NCBI GenBank assembly: GCA_009684525.1
Contig: WKKR01000003.1
Coordinates: forward strand, 1 to 64,000
Length of the DNA: 64,000 nt
From: Geobacter sp.
GTDB lineage: Bacteria > Desulfobacterota > Desulfuromonadia > Geobacterales > DSM-12255
Direction: 5' to 3'
The position numbers and the translations under genes were made by a program. How positions within the stretch are numbered: position 1 is the stretch's first letter; each line of letters begins with the position of its first letter. The notes under the pieces are model-generated. The model saw only the letters and a list, made by a program, of their open reading frames with translations. It was not told where the DNA came from and did no database searches. Positions 32,901-42,748 of the stretch are shown here, piece after piece.

Positions 32901-34496
32901 ATGAAACGATTCATTCTGCAACTGGTGACCCTGCTGCTGGTCTTCTGCTCATCCGTTGCAGCTGTTCTGGCGGGCCCTATTAAGGTCCATGTGGCTGAAT
33001 GTACTGTAACGGGTGCAGCGAACAGGGACGAGCTGAAAAGCGCCTTGCAAGGGCTGCTTGCCTCCAGGATTGCCGGTGACAAGGTTCTGAGTATTGACAG
33101 CCCCAATGGTGTCGATGCTCTGATCGCCTGCAGCTATATTTCTCTGGGCAAGGTCTTCAGCATTGATGCCGTGGTGAGCAGTGCCAAAGGGGAGCCCCTT
33201 GGGCGGAGCTACGTTCAAGGGGAGGGGCAAGACGATCTGATCCCGGCAATCGGCAAGCTCGCTCAGCAATTGCAGCCGATTCTCCTCAAAGCCGCTTCTG
33301 CTGCTGCAAGTGAGCCGGCTGCAAAGGGCGCTGTTCCTCTTGCTGTTCCTTCTGCCTCAGGAAGAGCCGGTGAAGGCGCAGGTACGGCAGCAGTTGTCGC
33401 TGGGGCGTCTCAGTCTGTGGCAAAGGGGGTCGTGGTCGCCGCGTCGTCGGATGTTATCCAGTCGCAGGCAGGGGTCATTGTCACGCCGCCGGGCGACATC
33501 ATCCGTGCTGACCAGGCAACCACGAAACCGCTCATCCCCCAGACGAGGATCGAGGGTGCCATGATCGGCATTGCGCCGGGTCGCGACCTGCCCGGTGGTG
33601 AGCGCGAATTCGTTATTGCCGGACAACAGGTTGTCCGGCTCTATCGTCAGGGAAAAGAGTTGAAGAAAACAGCCGATTATTCGATTTCGGGTGATGCGAA
33701 AATCCTGGGGATCGACACGGCTGATCTGGATAACGATGGTGTTCTGGAAATTTATGTCACTATCATGGAAGAGGAGACCCTCTCGTCCCGGGTGCTTTCC
33801 ATAGGAGACAAGGGTTTTACGGTTATTGCGGAACGGCTCCCGTACTATTTCCGCGCCATTGCTTTGGAAGGGAAGACCCGCAAGGTCTACGCCCAGCAAA
33901 TCGGGAAAGATGATGAGGATTTCTACGGCGACGTGCGGGAGATCGTGAAGAAGGGCAATGCATTCACCATGGGGGCAGTGATCAAGGTGCCGCAATATGC
34001 CAACGTATTCACTTTCAATCGTTTTGCCGATGCAGATGGCAAGAAATATCAGGTCATTCTTGATGAGGACGGCTACCTGCGGGTCCTGGACGACTCCGGC
34101 GAACTCCTCTGGAAGAGCGGTGATCGGTACGGCGGCAGTGAAGTCTATTTCAAGCGTGACGAGCAGCAGATGCAGCCGATTTCTGTTGATCGCTATCGCT
34201 GGCGCTTCCTGGAGCAGCGTGTGGTAGTTACCGATAATGGACTGGTCATCGTGCCGCGTAACAGCGGGTTGTTCGTAGTGGGGAACAACCGTTCCTTTAC
34301 CAAGAATACCGTCTACGCTTATGCCTGGACCGGGGTCTCCCTGGACGAACGTTGGCGGACCAAGGAAAGCCAGAACTACCTGGCTGACTATTTCTACGAT
34401 GGTCAACGCAAAGAACTGGTCATGCTTGAAGTGGTGAAAAAAGAGGGGCTCTTTGACAAGGGTGCCAGCACCATCACGGTAAAAAAGGTCGAATGA
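32901..34496 (+). CDS. Exported VCBS/FG-GAP-like protein
   Basis: 531 residues. A signal peptide of about 24 residues ends at VLAG. An N-terminal domain (25-135) resembles periplasmic TolB-N/FlgO-type folds, followed by a low-complexity Ala/Gly/Val/Pro linker (about 135-210). The C-terminal beta-propeller-like region includes DTADLDNDGVLEIYV, a DxDxDG calcium-loop motif of VCBS/FG-GAP repeats, and another DEDGYLRVLDDSGELLW. Such proteins are exported and often surface-associated, but their substrates are unknown. It is a single gene with a terminator on each side. Confidence 0.75.
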   Translation: MKRFILQLVTLLLVFCSSVAAVLAGPIKVHVAECTVTGAANRDELKSALQGLLASRIAGDKVLSIDSPNGVDALIACSYISLGKVFSIDAVVSSAKGEPLGRSYVQGEGQDDLIPAIGKLAQQLQPILLKAASAAASEPAAKGAVPLAVPSASGRAGEGAGTAAVVAGASQSVAKGVVVAASSDVIQSQAGVIVTPPGDIIRADQATTKPLIPQTRIEGAMIGIAPGRDLPGGEREFVIAGQQVVRLYRQGKELKKTADYSISGDAKILGIDTADLDNDGVLEIYVTIMEEETLSSRVLSIGDKGFTVIAERLPYYFRAIALEGKTRKVYAQQIGKDDEDFYGDVREIVKKGNAFTMGAVIKVPQYANVFTFNRFADADGKKYQVILDEDGYLRVLDDSGELLWKSGDRYGGSEVYFKRDEQQMQPISVDRYRWRFLEQRVVVTDNGLVIVPRNSGLFVVGNNRSFTKNTVYAYAWTGVSLDERWRTKESQNYLADYFYDGQRKELVMLEVVKKEGLFDKGASTITVKKVE

Positions 34497-34522
34497 CCTG
34501 AAGTCATCCATGAAGGGGCAGG

Positions 34523-34553
34523 GGGCGGACAAAGGTCCGCCCTTTGTCGTTTC
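34523..34553 (+). terminator. Intrinsic terminator after the VCBS gene
   Basis: Stem GGGCGGAC-AAAG-GTCCGCCC (34523-34542) followed by TTTGTCGTTT. Confidence 0.75.
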
Positions 34554-34663
34554 AGTCTGCAGCAGGGATTTAAGGATTGACTTTCACTGGTCATGTTGTT
34601 AGGATTTCGAGCGTTTTCGCGCTTAACGCGGTCGCTGATACCGATGCCGGGAGCCTGGTGCTG

Positions 34664-35989
34664 GTGCTTAACCCTCCACGAATAGATGCCCCCATCCCCA
34701 AGGGGGTTGCCGATTTTCTGCCTGATACGGCGGACAAGATCGGGTATATCCAGGAACAGATCCGGCGGGTCTTCGAGTTGTGGGGGTTCAGGCGGATCAT
34801 CACGCCCTTGCTCGAATTCGAGGATGTTCTGGCTCTTGGGATCGGTGACGAACTACGCAGCAGGACCTTTCGTTTTGACGACCGGCAATCCGGCCGGCTT
34901 CTTGCCATTCCCTCCGACATCACTCCGCAGGTGGCGCGTATCGTAGCTACGCGGATGTGCCAGCAGCCTTTTCCCTACAGAATCTGTTATCACGGCAGGG
35001 TTCTCCGCCATGCCGAAATTCAGAGCGGCCGGAGCCGCGAGATCTTCCAGGCCGGGGTTGAACTGATCGGGCTCGACTCGCCCGAAGCCGATGCCGAGAT
35101 GGTGGCGATGGCCGTTGAAGTGCTGCAGGGGCTCGGAATCCGGGATTTCAAGATGGACATCGGACAGGTCGAATTTTTCCGTGGCATCATGGCGGCTGCC
35201 GGGCTGGATGGGGCGACAGCCAGGCAGTTGAAGATAGCCATTGGTAAAAAGGACGCCTCTGCCGTTCGAGAGTTGTTGGAAAGCATCCCTGCACCGGATC
35301 GGGTCAAGGAGGCGATTGCTTCCCTCCCGCGCCTGTTCGGCGGTCGAAAGGTTCTCGACGAGGCGGCAGGTGTAGCTGTCCATGACCGCTGCAAGCGTGC
35401 CCTGGAAAATATCGAGCAGGTGCTGCAGGTGCTCGATGTCTATGGCGTGACAGAATACCTTACCATCGATCTTGGCGAGATCCGTGGCCTCGATTACCAC
35501 ACTGGGCTCACCTTCGAGGGATTTGTCAGTGGACTGGGAGAGCCTGTGTGCAGTGGTGGGCGTTACGATGACCTCACGGCCCGCTATGGTTTTCCGGCGC
35601 CGGCCACGGGGTTTGCCTTCAACATACTGGCTTTGCTGGCGGCACTGGAGCGACAGCCGGACGTGGAGGCAAGTACTGCGAGGGACTTTCTTCTGTTTAA
35701 TGCAGCGGACGACCGTCGAGAGGCCCTTCGGATCGCCAAATGCCTCCGCACCATGGGATATTCGGTTGCACGGGACATCATCCGCCGGGAATACGACGAT
35801 TCACTCGAATACGCTCGACGGATGAACATCCGCCGTATGTTGATCATAGGTGGCAGTTACTGTACAGATGACGAGGTCTCCATTGTCCGGGTTGCCGATG
35901 GATCGACCATGCGACTGAAAAAGAATCTGCTGTTCCAGGTGGGAGGCCGGCTCGATCTGGATGCCCTGTGGGAGCGGCAGGCCGGCTGA
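34664..35989 (+). CDS. hisZ: ATP phosphoribosyltransferase regulatory subunit HisZ
   Basis: A class II aminoacyl-tRNA-synthetase-like protein of about 441 residues. Motifs: [20 protein letters not shown] at the N-terminus, motif-2-like [13 protein letters not shown], and [13 protein letters not shown] in the C-terminal part of the catalytic fold, followed by an anticodon-binding-like domain. It lacks synthetase activity and regulates short-form HisG in the first step of histidine synthesis. The start is uncertain: GTG 34664 has GGGAG ten bases upstream; a frame from TTG 34577 would add 29 unlikely residues. The HisRS alternative is less likely because of its length and purA neighbourhood. Confidence 0.85.
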   Translation: MLNPPRIDAPIPKGVADFLPDTADKIGYIQEQIRRVFELWGFRRIITPLLEFEDVLALGIGDELRSRTFRFDDRQSGRLLAIPSDITPQVARIVATRMCQQPFPYRICYHGRVLRHAEIQSGRSREIFQAGVELIGLDSPEADAEMVAMAVEVLQGLGIRDFKMDIGQVEFFRGIMAAAGLDGATARQLKIAIGKKDASAVRELLESIPAPDRVKEAIASLPRLFGGRKVLDEAAGVAVHDRCKRALENIEQVLQVLDVYGVTEYLTIDLGEIRGLDYHTGLTFEGFVSGLGEPVCSGGRYDDLTARYGFPAPATGFAFNILALLAALERQPDVEASTARDFLLFNAADDRREALRIAKCLRTMGYSVARDIIRREYDDSLEYARRMNIRRMLIIGGSYCTDDEVSIVRVADGSTMRLKKNLLFQVGGRLDLDALWERQAG

Positions 35990-36000
35990 CCGGGCTGTAA

Positions 36001-37359
<1,359 letters not shown>

Positions 37360-37397
37360 GCAATGTGCGGAAAAAATAGAAATATGTAAAAAATATA

Positions 37398-37426
37398 TTG
37401 ACTGACACGTACTCATGAGGTATAAG
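37398..37426 (+). promoter_or_regulatory. tRNA operon promoter
   Basis: TTGACT (37398-37403), 17-bp spacer, TATAAG (37421-37426), 17 bp before the tRNA-Lys. Confidence 0.8.
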
Positions 37427-37443
37427 ACTCTCCTTGTCTTAAC

Positions 37444-37519
37444 GAGCCGCTAGCTCAGTCGGTAGAGCACCTGACTTTTAATCAGGTGGTCGTTGGTTCG
37501 ACCCCAACGCGGCTCACCA
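37444..37519 (+). tRNA. tRNA-Lys (anticodon TTT)
   Basis: The acceptor stem GAGCCGC pairs with GCGGCTC at 37509-37515. D-arm TAGCTCAGTCGGTAGAGCA, anticodon arm CTGACTTTTAATCAG with TTT, and T-arm with GGTTCGACCC are all present. Discriminator A and encoded CCA (37517-37519) give 76 nt. Confidence 0.97.
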
Positions 37520-37520
37520 T

Positions 37521-37598
37521 GTCCCCTTCGTCTAGCCCGGCCCAGGACACCGCCCTTTCACGGCGGCGACGCCGGTTCAAATCCGGCAGGGGACGCCA
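37521..37598 (+). tRNA. tRNA-Glu (anticodon TTC)
   Basis: Acceptor stem GTCCCCT pairs with AGGGGAC (37588-37594). The anticodon arm CCGCCCTTTCACGGCGG carries TTC, and the T-arm contains GGTTCAAATCC. Discriminator G and encoded CCA are present. One base separates it from tRNA-Lys, so they share a transcript. Confidence 0.97.
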
Positions 37599-37606
37599 CA
37601 TGCAAG

Positions 37607-37640
37607 AAGGCCCCGGAGAAATCCTCCGGGGCCTTTTTTT
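37607..37640 (+). terminator. tRNA operon terminator
   Basis: A perfect 12-bp stem AAGGCCCCGGAG/CTCCGGGGCCTT (37607-37618 with 37624-37635) followed by a T-run. Confidence 0.93.
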
Positions 37641-37692
37641 GTCTGCTGCCGGGCTGCTAGCGGGTAGCTGCTTTCAGGGATAGACTCTTATC

Positions 37693-38310
37693 ATGAACAT
37701 GACAGACATCAGATTATTCCTGATCCTCGGGCTGCTCGTCCTCTGCTCCTGCAGCAAGGCGCCACAGTTGGCGGCATTGCCGCCAGACGCGGTGGTGCTG
37801 GCATTTGGCGACAGTATCACCTTCGGTAGTGGCGCCGCTCCTGGCGAGAGCTATCCGGCAGTTCTTGAGGGCCTCATCGGCCGGCGCGTGGTGAATGCCG
37901 GAGTGCCGGGGGAGACAACTGCACAGGGGAGGGCGAGGCTTGCCGCAGCACTCGACGAGCAGAGACCGGCACTGCTGCTCCTCTGCCTCGGAGGCAACGA
38001 TTTCCTGCAGCATCAGGACGAGAGCCGGACTGACGACAATCTACGGGCCATGGTGGCACTTGCTCAGGAGCGGGGTGTCGCGGTGGTGCTCATTGCTGTC
38101 CCCAGGCTCGGTTTCGGGCTGGAAGTGCCGAAACTGTACGAAAAGATAGCCAAGGATTCTTCCATCCCCCTGGAAAGAAAAGTTTTGAAGAAGATCCTCT
38201 CAACCGGCAGTCTCAAATCAGACTTGATACATCCCAATGCCGCAGGGTATCGCATCCTTGCCGAGTCAGTGGCCCGTTTGATTGGTGCTGCCGGAGCTCT
38301 GAACGGGTAA
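37693..38310 (+). CDS. SGNH-family esterase/lysophospholipase lipoprotein (TesA-like)
   Basis: 205 residues. A lipoprotein signal ends LVLCSC, with Cys20 the likely lipidated residue. SGNH blocks are complete: FGDSITFGSG (nucleophile Ser41), a GVPGETT block II, GGNDF in block III, and DLIHPNAAGY with the Asp-His pair. It probably hydrolyses esters or lysophospholipids in the periplasm. It stands alone downstream of the tRNA terminator. Confidence 0.9.
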   Translation: MNMTDIRLFLILGLLVLCSCSKAPQLAALPPDAVVLAFGDSITFGSGAAPGESYPAVLEGLIGRRVVNAGVPGETTAQGRARLAAALDEQRPALLLLCLGGNDFLQHQDESRTDDNLRAMVALAQERGVAVVLIAVPRLGFGLEVPKLYEKIAKDSSIPLERKVLKKILSTGSLKSDLIHPNAAGYRILAESVARLIGAAGALNG

Positions 38311-38358
38311 TTCGGCGAATTTAATCTGAACTCGAGCCGGGTATGTACTACGAGAAAA

Positions 38359-38388
38359 GGGGCACTCCGAATATATCCGGTGTGCCCC
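38359..38388 (+). terminator. Possible terminator of the esterase gene
   Basis: Stem GGGGCAC/GTGCCCC (38359-38365 with 38382-38388) around a 16-nt loop; only scattered T follow. Confidence 0.45.
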
Positions 38389-38517
38389 CCTCTGTTTGTC
38401 TCTCCACTGTTTTGGTATTGTGTTGATGAGCATCCTCCCCCAAACAGAGTCACCCTGGTGACAGATGCAAAGAAATGGGAGTCTGCGGGAAATTTTACAG
38501 CGTATCGTCGCTAGGGG

Positions 38518-38832
38518 TTATTTGATATCAGGTGCAGGGCCGTTCGGTTGTGCCTTGTCGTCAGAGGTTTTTTCACTTGATCTCAAGGTGTTGCCGATAA
38601 TGACTACCTTGTCGCCGACCTTGAATTCGGCAGCATTGCTGAACGGGGCGGTAATGGTCCTGTCCTTGTCTCCGACCGCTTGGAGGGTGACATCGTTATG
38701 ATCTATACGAACAACGATTGCCTCCTCCTGCTTCTGTGCAGCATTCGGAGTTTCGGTTGCCAAACACGTCATGGATAATCCGAGCAATGAGATACAACAC
38801 AGGACTGTTTGCATTAGAATTCCGAGTTTCAT
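38518..38832 (-). CDS. Small periplasmic hypothetical protein, 104 aa
   Basis: 104 residues from ATG 38832, preceded by GGGAGG; a longer frame to 38946 has no ribosome site. It starts with a signal peptide (MKLGILMQTVLCCISLLGLSM...). The mature part reads as a small beta domain (AIVVRIDHNDVTLQAVGDKD, FKVGDKVVIIGNTL) resembling an OB-fold-like or DUF-type exported domain, with a polar tail. Function unknown. It sits between two AT-richer intergenic stretches. Confidence 0.7.
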   Translation of the reverse strand: MKLGILMQTVLCCISLLGLSMTCLATETPNAAQKQEEAIVVRIDHNDVTLQAVGDKDRTITAPFSNAAEFKVGDKVVIIGNTLRSSEKTSDDKAQPNGPAPDIK

Positions 38833-39253
38833 GTGTATTCCTCCCGAGGTTAGATTGAATAGCGTTGATGACCAGATACAAAACAGTTTGCGGAGAGAGA
38901 TGTTATTGCGCCTTTGTCGAATTGTGGTTTGCCCGGAAATCGGCAACTGTCTGCTGGCGCAACATCTGTCTGATGCTTGGCAGTTGTAGCAGATGACGAT
39001 CGAAGCAACAATCGGTCAACAAGGCATATTTTCCAGAATTGGATGTACAACCTATGGGTGGCAGTCAAGCAGGGTGGTCGGTGGGTAGGGGGAGGCGGAA
39101 AACGGACGAAGCGTCATAACACGTCGATTGCTGGCTGGATTTTGTCGTCATATGGTTGGGACATCGGGCCGAAGCAGAACTAATGGGGTAGTCCGTTTGG
39201 TAGTCTGCATGAAAACATGCTGGATCGAAGAGTGAAATAATGTGAGCGGGCGA
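38833..39253. other. Gene-free stretch
   Basis: I found no gene with a ribosome site and protein-like composition. It contains the upstream region of the small periplasmic gene and, at its right end, the hairpin after the LuxR gene. Confidence 0.6.
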
Positions 39254-39272
39254 TCAGGAAATGAGATCGCCC
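39248..39272 (-). terminator. Hairpin at the end of the LuxR gene
   Basis: GGGCGATC/GATCGCCC (39248-39255 with 39265-39272). The right arm lies inside the last codons of the gene, so the stem overlaps the stop codon. The T-run is weak. Confidence 0.45.
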
Positions 39273-39859
39273 CTCAGCTTTATGCCAAGGGGGACCAACT
39301 GGGTACGGCGCGTTACGTTCAATTTCTTGAAAATGCTGTTGATGTGCGTCTTGACTGTTTGTTCGCTGATAAAGAGTTGTGACGCGATCTCCTTGTTTGT
39401 GAGTCCCTGGGATATGTTTATGACTATTTCCCGCTCCTTGTTGCTCAAGCTCCCTGCAATAACTGAATCCTTCGAGTTGTCCGCAAAGTTGACCAATGCC
39501 TTGATTTTGCAGTTATCAATCCACATCTGCCCTTTCTTCATCGCATGAAATGCCTTTAAAAGCAGCTGGATATCGGTATCAGGGGTCATGATCCCGTCGA
39601 TTTTATTCGTTATGATCAGGCACGCAATACTATCTTCGCTGAGGCCGTAATCAAGAAAGACCATCTTTGCCCCGGAGAGGCAGGCCGGTCTTTTCTGCTT
39701 TATGGTATAGACATCGGTGATAAGGAAATCGGGATCGAATGTTTCAGGAGTGCTGGTGGAGTTTAACAGAACAACGTCAGTGACTTCTGGCACTTCCTGC
39801 AGTTGATCCTGTAAGGCCTTTTCCAATAGGAAACTTCCCAGGCTGATGACTATTTTCAT
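39254..39859 (-). CDS. LuxR/NarL-type transcriptional regulator with degenerate receiver
   Basis: 201 residues. The C-terminal GerE/LuxR helix-turn-helix (about 138-190) is clear: LSNKEREIVINISQGLTNKE and EQTVKTHINSIFKKLNV. The N-terminal 120 residues resemble a receiver fold (FDPDFLITDVY around the usual phospho-Asp position), but the usual acidic pair after strand 1 is missing (MKIVISLGS), so phosphorylation by a classical kinase is doubtful. No partner kinase is adjacent. GGAG precedes the ATG. Two matching inverted repeats upstream may be its own operators. Confidence 0.85.
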   Translation of the reverse strand: MKIVISLGSFLLEKALQDQLQEVPEVTDVVLLNSTSTPETFDPDFLITDVYTIKQKRPACLSGAKMVFLDYGLSEDSIACLIITNKIDGIMTPDTDIQLLLKAFHAMKKGQMWIDNCKIKALVNFADNSKDSVIAGSLSNKEREIVINISQGLTNKEIASQLFISEQTVKTHINSIFKKLNVTRRTQLVPLGIKLRGDLIS

Positions 39860-39884
39860 GAGTACTCCGTTCAGGCTTGACTGG

Positions 39885-39993
39885 AACAGATTTCCTGTTG
39901 ATGCTTCTCCATGGCTGTTCGCATGAATTTAAAGTGAATATTAATTCAAAAGATCTAAAAATAGACTGTGCATTATCTAACAGATTTCCTGTC
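39885..39993. promoter_or_regulatory. Pair of ACAGATTTCCTG operator-like repeats
   Basis: AACAG-ATTTC-CTGTT is a perfect inverted repeat at 39885-39899. AACAGATTTCCTGTC at 39979-39993 repeats it with one change, 94 bp away. A further AACAGATTTCCTG lies at 40320-40332 inside the divergent small gene. The first copy is 26 bp upstream of the LuxR start. A role as binding sites for that regulator is inferred. The rest of 39860-40285 holds no supported gene. Confidence 0.5.
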
Positions 39994-40285
39994 TGAACGC
40001 AATACCGGCAACTGTCGCGAGCGTCTGGCCGCCTGGAGCGGTACCGCCAGAATGCTGGGTCGGGTGCTTTTCCGTGTCGACAACAAAGGGAATGTTCTCT
40101 TCTGTTTCCGACCTGCAGTATCTCCCGAATTGTGTTATCATCACCTCGCAACGCAATGTTGCCCCCAGCCTGTCCCGATGCAATGGGAGGAGCATATCCC
40201 ATAGTGCACGCCTATGGGGAATCGATGATCGCCTCCTCATCCATCGGAAATGGTTGCGGAAAACTATGGCACAAGAGAGAGATCC

Positions 40286-40645
40286 ATGGGAATTACGGCA
40301 ATCCTGGCAACGGCCATGAAACAGATTTCCTGGGGGCAGGTCGCAGATATCGCCGTAAAGTACGGCCCTGATTTCATCAGGAAACTCAAGGATCGTTTGC
40401 AGCAGCTCCCTGCCGGGGAAAATGAAGAGGCTGTGGTGGTTACGGCGCAGTTGAGCGAGCGGATCAGTGAGCTGGAAAGCGTGCTCATCAAGCAGGAGGC
40501 GCTGATCGAACAGCAGAACAAAAACATTGCCCTGCTGGAAGAGATCGGCAAGACGCTGCAGGCGCGGTTAAATATCTGCATGGCGCTGGCAGTGCTGTCC
40601 GCATTGTTGTCGCTCGTCCTCTGTCTTCTCCTGCTCAGACGCTGA
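40286..40645 (+). CDS. Coiled-coil protein with C-terminal membrane anchor, 119 aa
   Basis: 119 residues from ATG 40286 (AGAGAGA upstream); a longer frame from 40250 adds an unlikely 12 residues. Residues 50-90 form a predicted coiled coil (LSERISELESVLIKQEALIE...). Residues 95-117 are a hydrophobic segment ending LLLRR, consistent with a tail anchor. I do not recognise the family. It is transcribed divergently from the LuxR gene, which may regulate it. Confidence 0.65.
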   Translation: MGITAILATAMKQISWGQVADIAVKYGPDFIRKLKDRLQQLPAGENEEAVVVTAQLSERISELESVLIKQEALIEQQNKNIALLEEIGKTLQARLNICMALAVLSALLSLVLCLLLLRR

Positions 40646-40817
40646 ACTGCTGATCGGGATCCCGCCATAATGTTTGCATTCAGCTGCCGCTGGCGATACC
40701 GCGAAGATTGTTGTGACCAGCCTGCATCGTGCCTGTTGACAAGACATGCAGAGCCAGCGAGGCTCGCCGGGGTGTCAAACCGGGACGACGCAGAAGCGTC
40801 CGAACAGGAGACTACGC

Positions 40818-41132
40818 ATGACGGGGAACTGGCAGGTTTACATCATCCTCTGTTCGGATAACTCCTTCTATACGGGGATTACCACCGATATGGACAGACG
40901 GTTCCGTCAGCACGCCGAGGGACGAGGCGCCAGGTATTTCAGGGGGCGTCGACCGATACGGGTGGTCTATCTCGAAACGGGCCACTACCATTCTTCTGCA
41001 GCAAGGAGAGAGGTCCTGATCAAGTCAATGACCAGGGCTGACAAGGCACTCCTGGTGTTCGACAACCTTGACCCACAGCATGACCGCCTGTGCCTGTCCG
41101 CTGACCGGCAGGAACAGCTTTTACCACCATAG
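40818..41132 (+). CDS. GIY-YIG domain protein (UPF0213/YhbQ type)
   Basis: 104 residues from ATG 40818 (CAGGAG 8 bases upstream). The single-domain GIY-YIG fold is seen as VYIILCSDNSFYTGIT with the conserved Arg/Glu region RRFRQHAEGRGARYFRGRRP and Glu in REVLIKSM. Members are small, structure-selective nuclease-like proteins of uncertain role in DNA repair. The next gene (RbgA-type GTPase) starts 13 bp downstream, so they are probably co-transcribed. Confidence 0.88.
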   Translation: MTGNWQVYIILCSDNSFYTGITTDMDRRFRQHAEGRGARYFRGRRPIRVVYLETGHYHSSAARREVLIKSMTRADKALLVFDNLDPQHDRLCLSADRQEQLLPP

Positions 41133-41145
41133 AGGACGACAATTC

Positions 41146-42000
41146 ATGACGATTCAATGGTTTCCCGGACATATGGGCAAGGCCCTGGAGCAGATCGAAG
41201 ACCTGATAAAACGGATAGACGTGGTGATTGAGGTGCTGGATGCCCGGCTTCCCGTTTCCAGCTCCAATCACAAGCTGGCGGCACTGCGGCGGAACAAGCC
41301 CTGGATCAAGGTGCTGAACAAGCATGACCTGGCCGACCCTGTCGTGACAAAGGCGTGGGTGCGCGACTTCGAGCAGCAGACCGGGGTACGTGCGCTCCCC
41401 CTGTCGGCAAAGAAGCATGCCGACACCAAGCAGTTGATCAGGCTCTGTCAGGGATTGGCGCCGAAACGGGGCAAGCCTGGCTTTCCTGTTCGTACCATGG
41501 TGGTGGGGATCCCCAATGTGGGCAAATCCACGCTGATCAATACCCTGGCGGGAAAGAGCATGGCCAGGGTCGGGGATCGGCCGGCGGTGACCACCACTAC
41601 CCAGCAGATCGATCTGCGCAACGGCATAGTCCTGTCCGATACGCCAGGGGTGCTCTGGCCGGATATGAGCGACCAGAATGGGGCGTACCGGCTTGCGGCC
41701 AGCGGCGCCATCGGAGATAACGCCATGGACAGCGCCACGGTTGGTCTCTTTGCAGGCGAATACCTGCTGCGCAGGTATCCGGAACTGTTGAAGGCGCGTT
41801 ATGGGCTGCAGGCTCTCCCCGGCTCCTCCCACGACCTGATAGAAGCCATTGGCCGTCGCCTGGGGTGTCTGACCGGGGGCGGAGAAGTGGACTTGAACCG
41901 GGCTTCCGAGGCGTTCCTGCGGGAGCTGCGGGCGGGGAAAATCGGCCGGATCAGTTTGGAAGAGCCTGCATTGACGCCAGCTGTTGCCGTTGTTGAGTGA
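41146..42000 (+). CDS. rbgA: Ribosome biogenesis GTPase (YlqF/RbgA family)
   Basis: 284 residues from ATG 41146. The GTPase motifs are circularly permuted, G4-G5 first (NKHDLAD near 65) and then G1 (GIPNVGKST near 125) and G3 (DTPGVLWP near 165), as in YlqF/RbgA, which assists late 50S subunit assembly. The N-terminal WFPGHMGKA is the usual family start, so the longer frame from 41068 is rejected. The symbol reflects family, not proven orthology. Confidence 0.9.
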   Translation: MTIQWFPGHMGKALEQIEDLIKRIDVVIEVLDARLPVSSSNHKLAALRRNKPWIKVLNKHDLADPVVTKAWVRDFEQQTGVRALPLSAKKHADTKQLIRLCQGLAPKRGKPGFPVRTMVVGIPNVGKSTLINTLAGKSMARVGDRPAVTTTTQQIDLRNGIVLSDTPGVLWPDMSDQNGAYRLAASGAIGDNAMDSATVGLFAGEYLLRRYPELLKARYGLQALPGSSHDLIEAIGRRLGCLTGGGEVDLNRASEAFLRELRAGKIGRISLEEPALTPAVAVVE

Positions 42001-42053
42001 CGGATGCGAGGCAGAGCTGTGGCTGACACACTATCCAGGGGGAGGATATCCGG

Positions 42054-42224
42054 ATGAAGAAACTGCTGCTGTGGGGGGCAGTGAGTTTGCTGACCACCGC
42101 CATCCTCGATCCGATTATCTATGCGATGCTGGAAAAACCGATACCCTGGATGCGTGACCTGCTGATGGGGGCTGGTGGTGTCGGGTGCTATTACCTGCTG
42201 GTCAGGTATCGGCACGAACTCTAA
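42054..42224 (+). CDS. Small membrane protein, 56 aa
   Basis: A 56-codon frame from ATG 42054, preceded by an excellent GGGGGAGG. The protein has two hydrophobic segments (about 3-25 and 37-50) separated by a short EKPIPWMRD loop and ends with basic YRHEL. It lies 53 bp after the GTPase gene in the same direction. No function is recognised. Confidence 0.6.
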   Translation: MKKLLLWGAVSLLTTAILDPIIYAMLEKPIPWMRDLLMGAGGVGCYYLLVRYRHEL

Positions 42225-42282
42225 CTGGTTTCCGTCCGGAAAGGGTTCTTTCCCGCCCTGGTGTCGTCAATCTGCGGGATTG

Positions 42283-42321
42283 CTTGTGCGGCGTACCGAT
42301 GTATGCCTCCGCGCAATCCCT
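42283..42321. repeat. Diverged copy of the hypD-hypE repeat
   Basis: CTTGTGCGGCGTA (42283-42295) followed by TATGCCTCCGCGCAATCCCT (42302-42321) matches 15481-15520 with few changes. The matching right half is absent, so this is a partial copy in another intergenic region. Confidence 0.75.
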
Positions 42322-42366
42322 TGATTCCCTTGCCAGGACGAAAAATCCCTTCTTTCCGATCCGGAA

Positions 42367-42448
42367 CCCATTAGTTTCTCAAGGAAGCTAATGGGACCTG
42401 ACCAGGCCAGGCAAAAGAGCGCAATGTTGTGACCTTTTGCCCGGCCTG
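42367..42448. repeat. Two adjacent inverted repeats between convergent genes
   Basis: CCCATTAG/CTAATGGG (42367-42374 with 42388-42395) and CAGGCCAGGCAAAAG/CTTTTGCCCGGCCTG (42403-42417 with 42434-42448). They lie between the small membrane gene and the minus-strand gene ending at 42473 and may act as a bidirectional transcript end, although neither has a strong T-run. Confidence 0.55.
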
Positions 42449-42472
42449 ATGAGTGGTTCTTGTGGCCGTGTC

Positions 42473-42694
42473 TCAAATGGCTGAATTGAAATCGTTTATC
42501 TCATGGGGATCGTACTGTGGCTGCTCATGGGCGGAGCGCGAAGTCGCCACCTCGCCCTTCAGTTCATGCAGTGCAGCAATGACCCGTGAAATCTGCGCCC
42601 CCACCCGGACATCCTGATTGTGGGCATAGGCCTGTTCCATGGCCTGCAAGGCTGCGTTGATGTAATACCTGGGCTGCAGATCTGAATCACGCAT
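42473..42694 (-). CDS. Hypothetical protein, 73 aa
   Basis: 73 residues from ATG 42694, preceded by GGAGGG; the ATG at 42706 has poor spacing. The sequence is helical (YYINAALQAMEQAYAHNQD, AQISRVIAALHELKGEVAT) with a polar acidic tail. There are no cysteines or membrane segments, and no family I recognise. It lies just downstream of the CoA-transferase gene and may share its transcript. Confidence 0.6.
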   Translation of the reverse strand: MRDSDLQPRYYINAALQAMEQAYAHNQDVRVGAQISRVIAALHELKGEVATSRSAHEQPQYDPHEINDFNSAI

Positions 42695-42748
42695 GATTCC
42701 CTCCATTCCCCTTGTGGCAGTCCGCGTTGTTTACGAAGAATCCCCTGA

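Noticed and set aside
38977-39183. 68-codon frame
   Set aside because: No ribosome site and unusual composition; no support.
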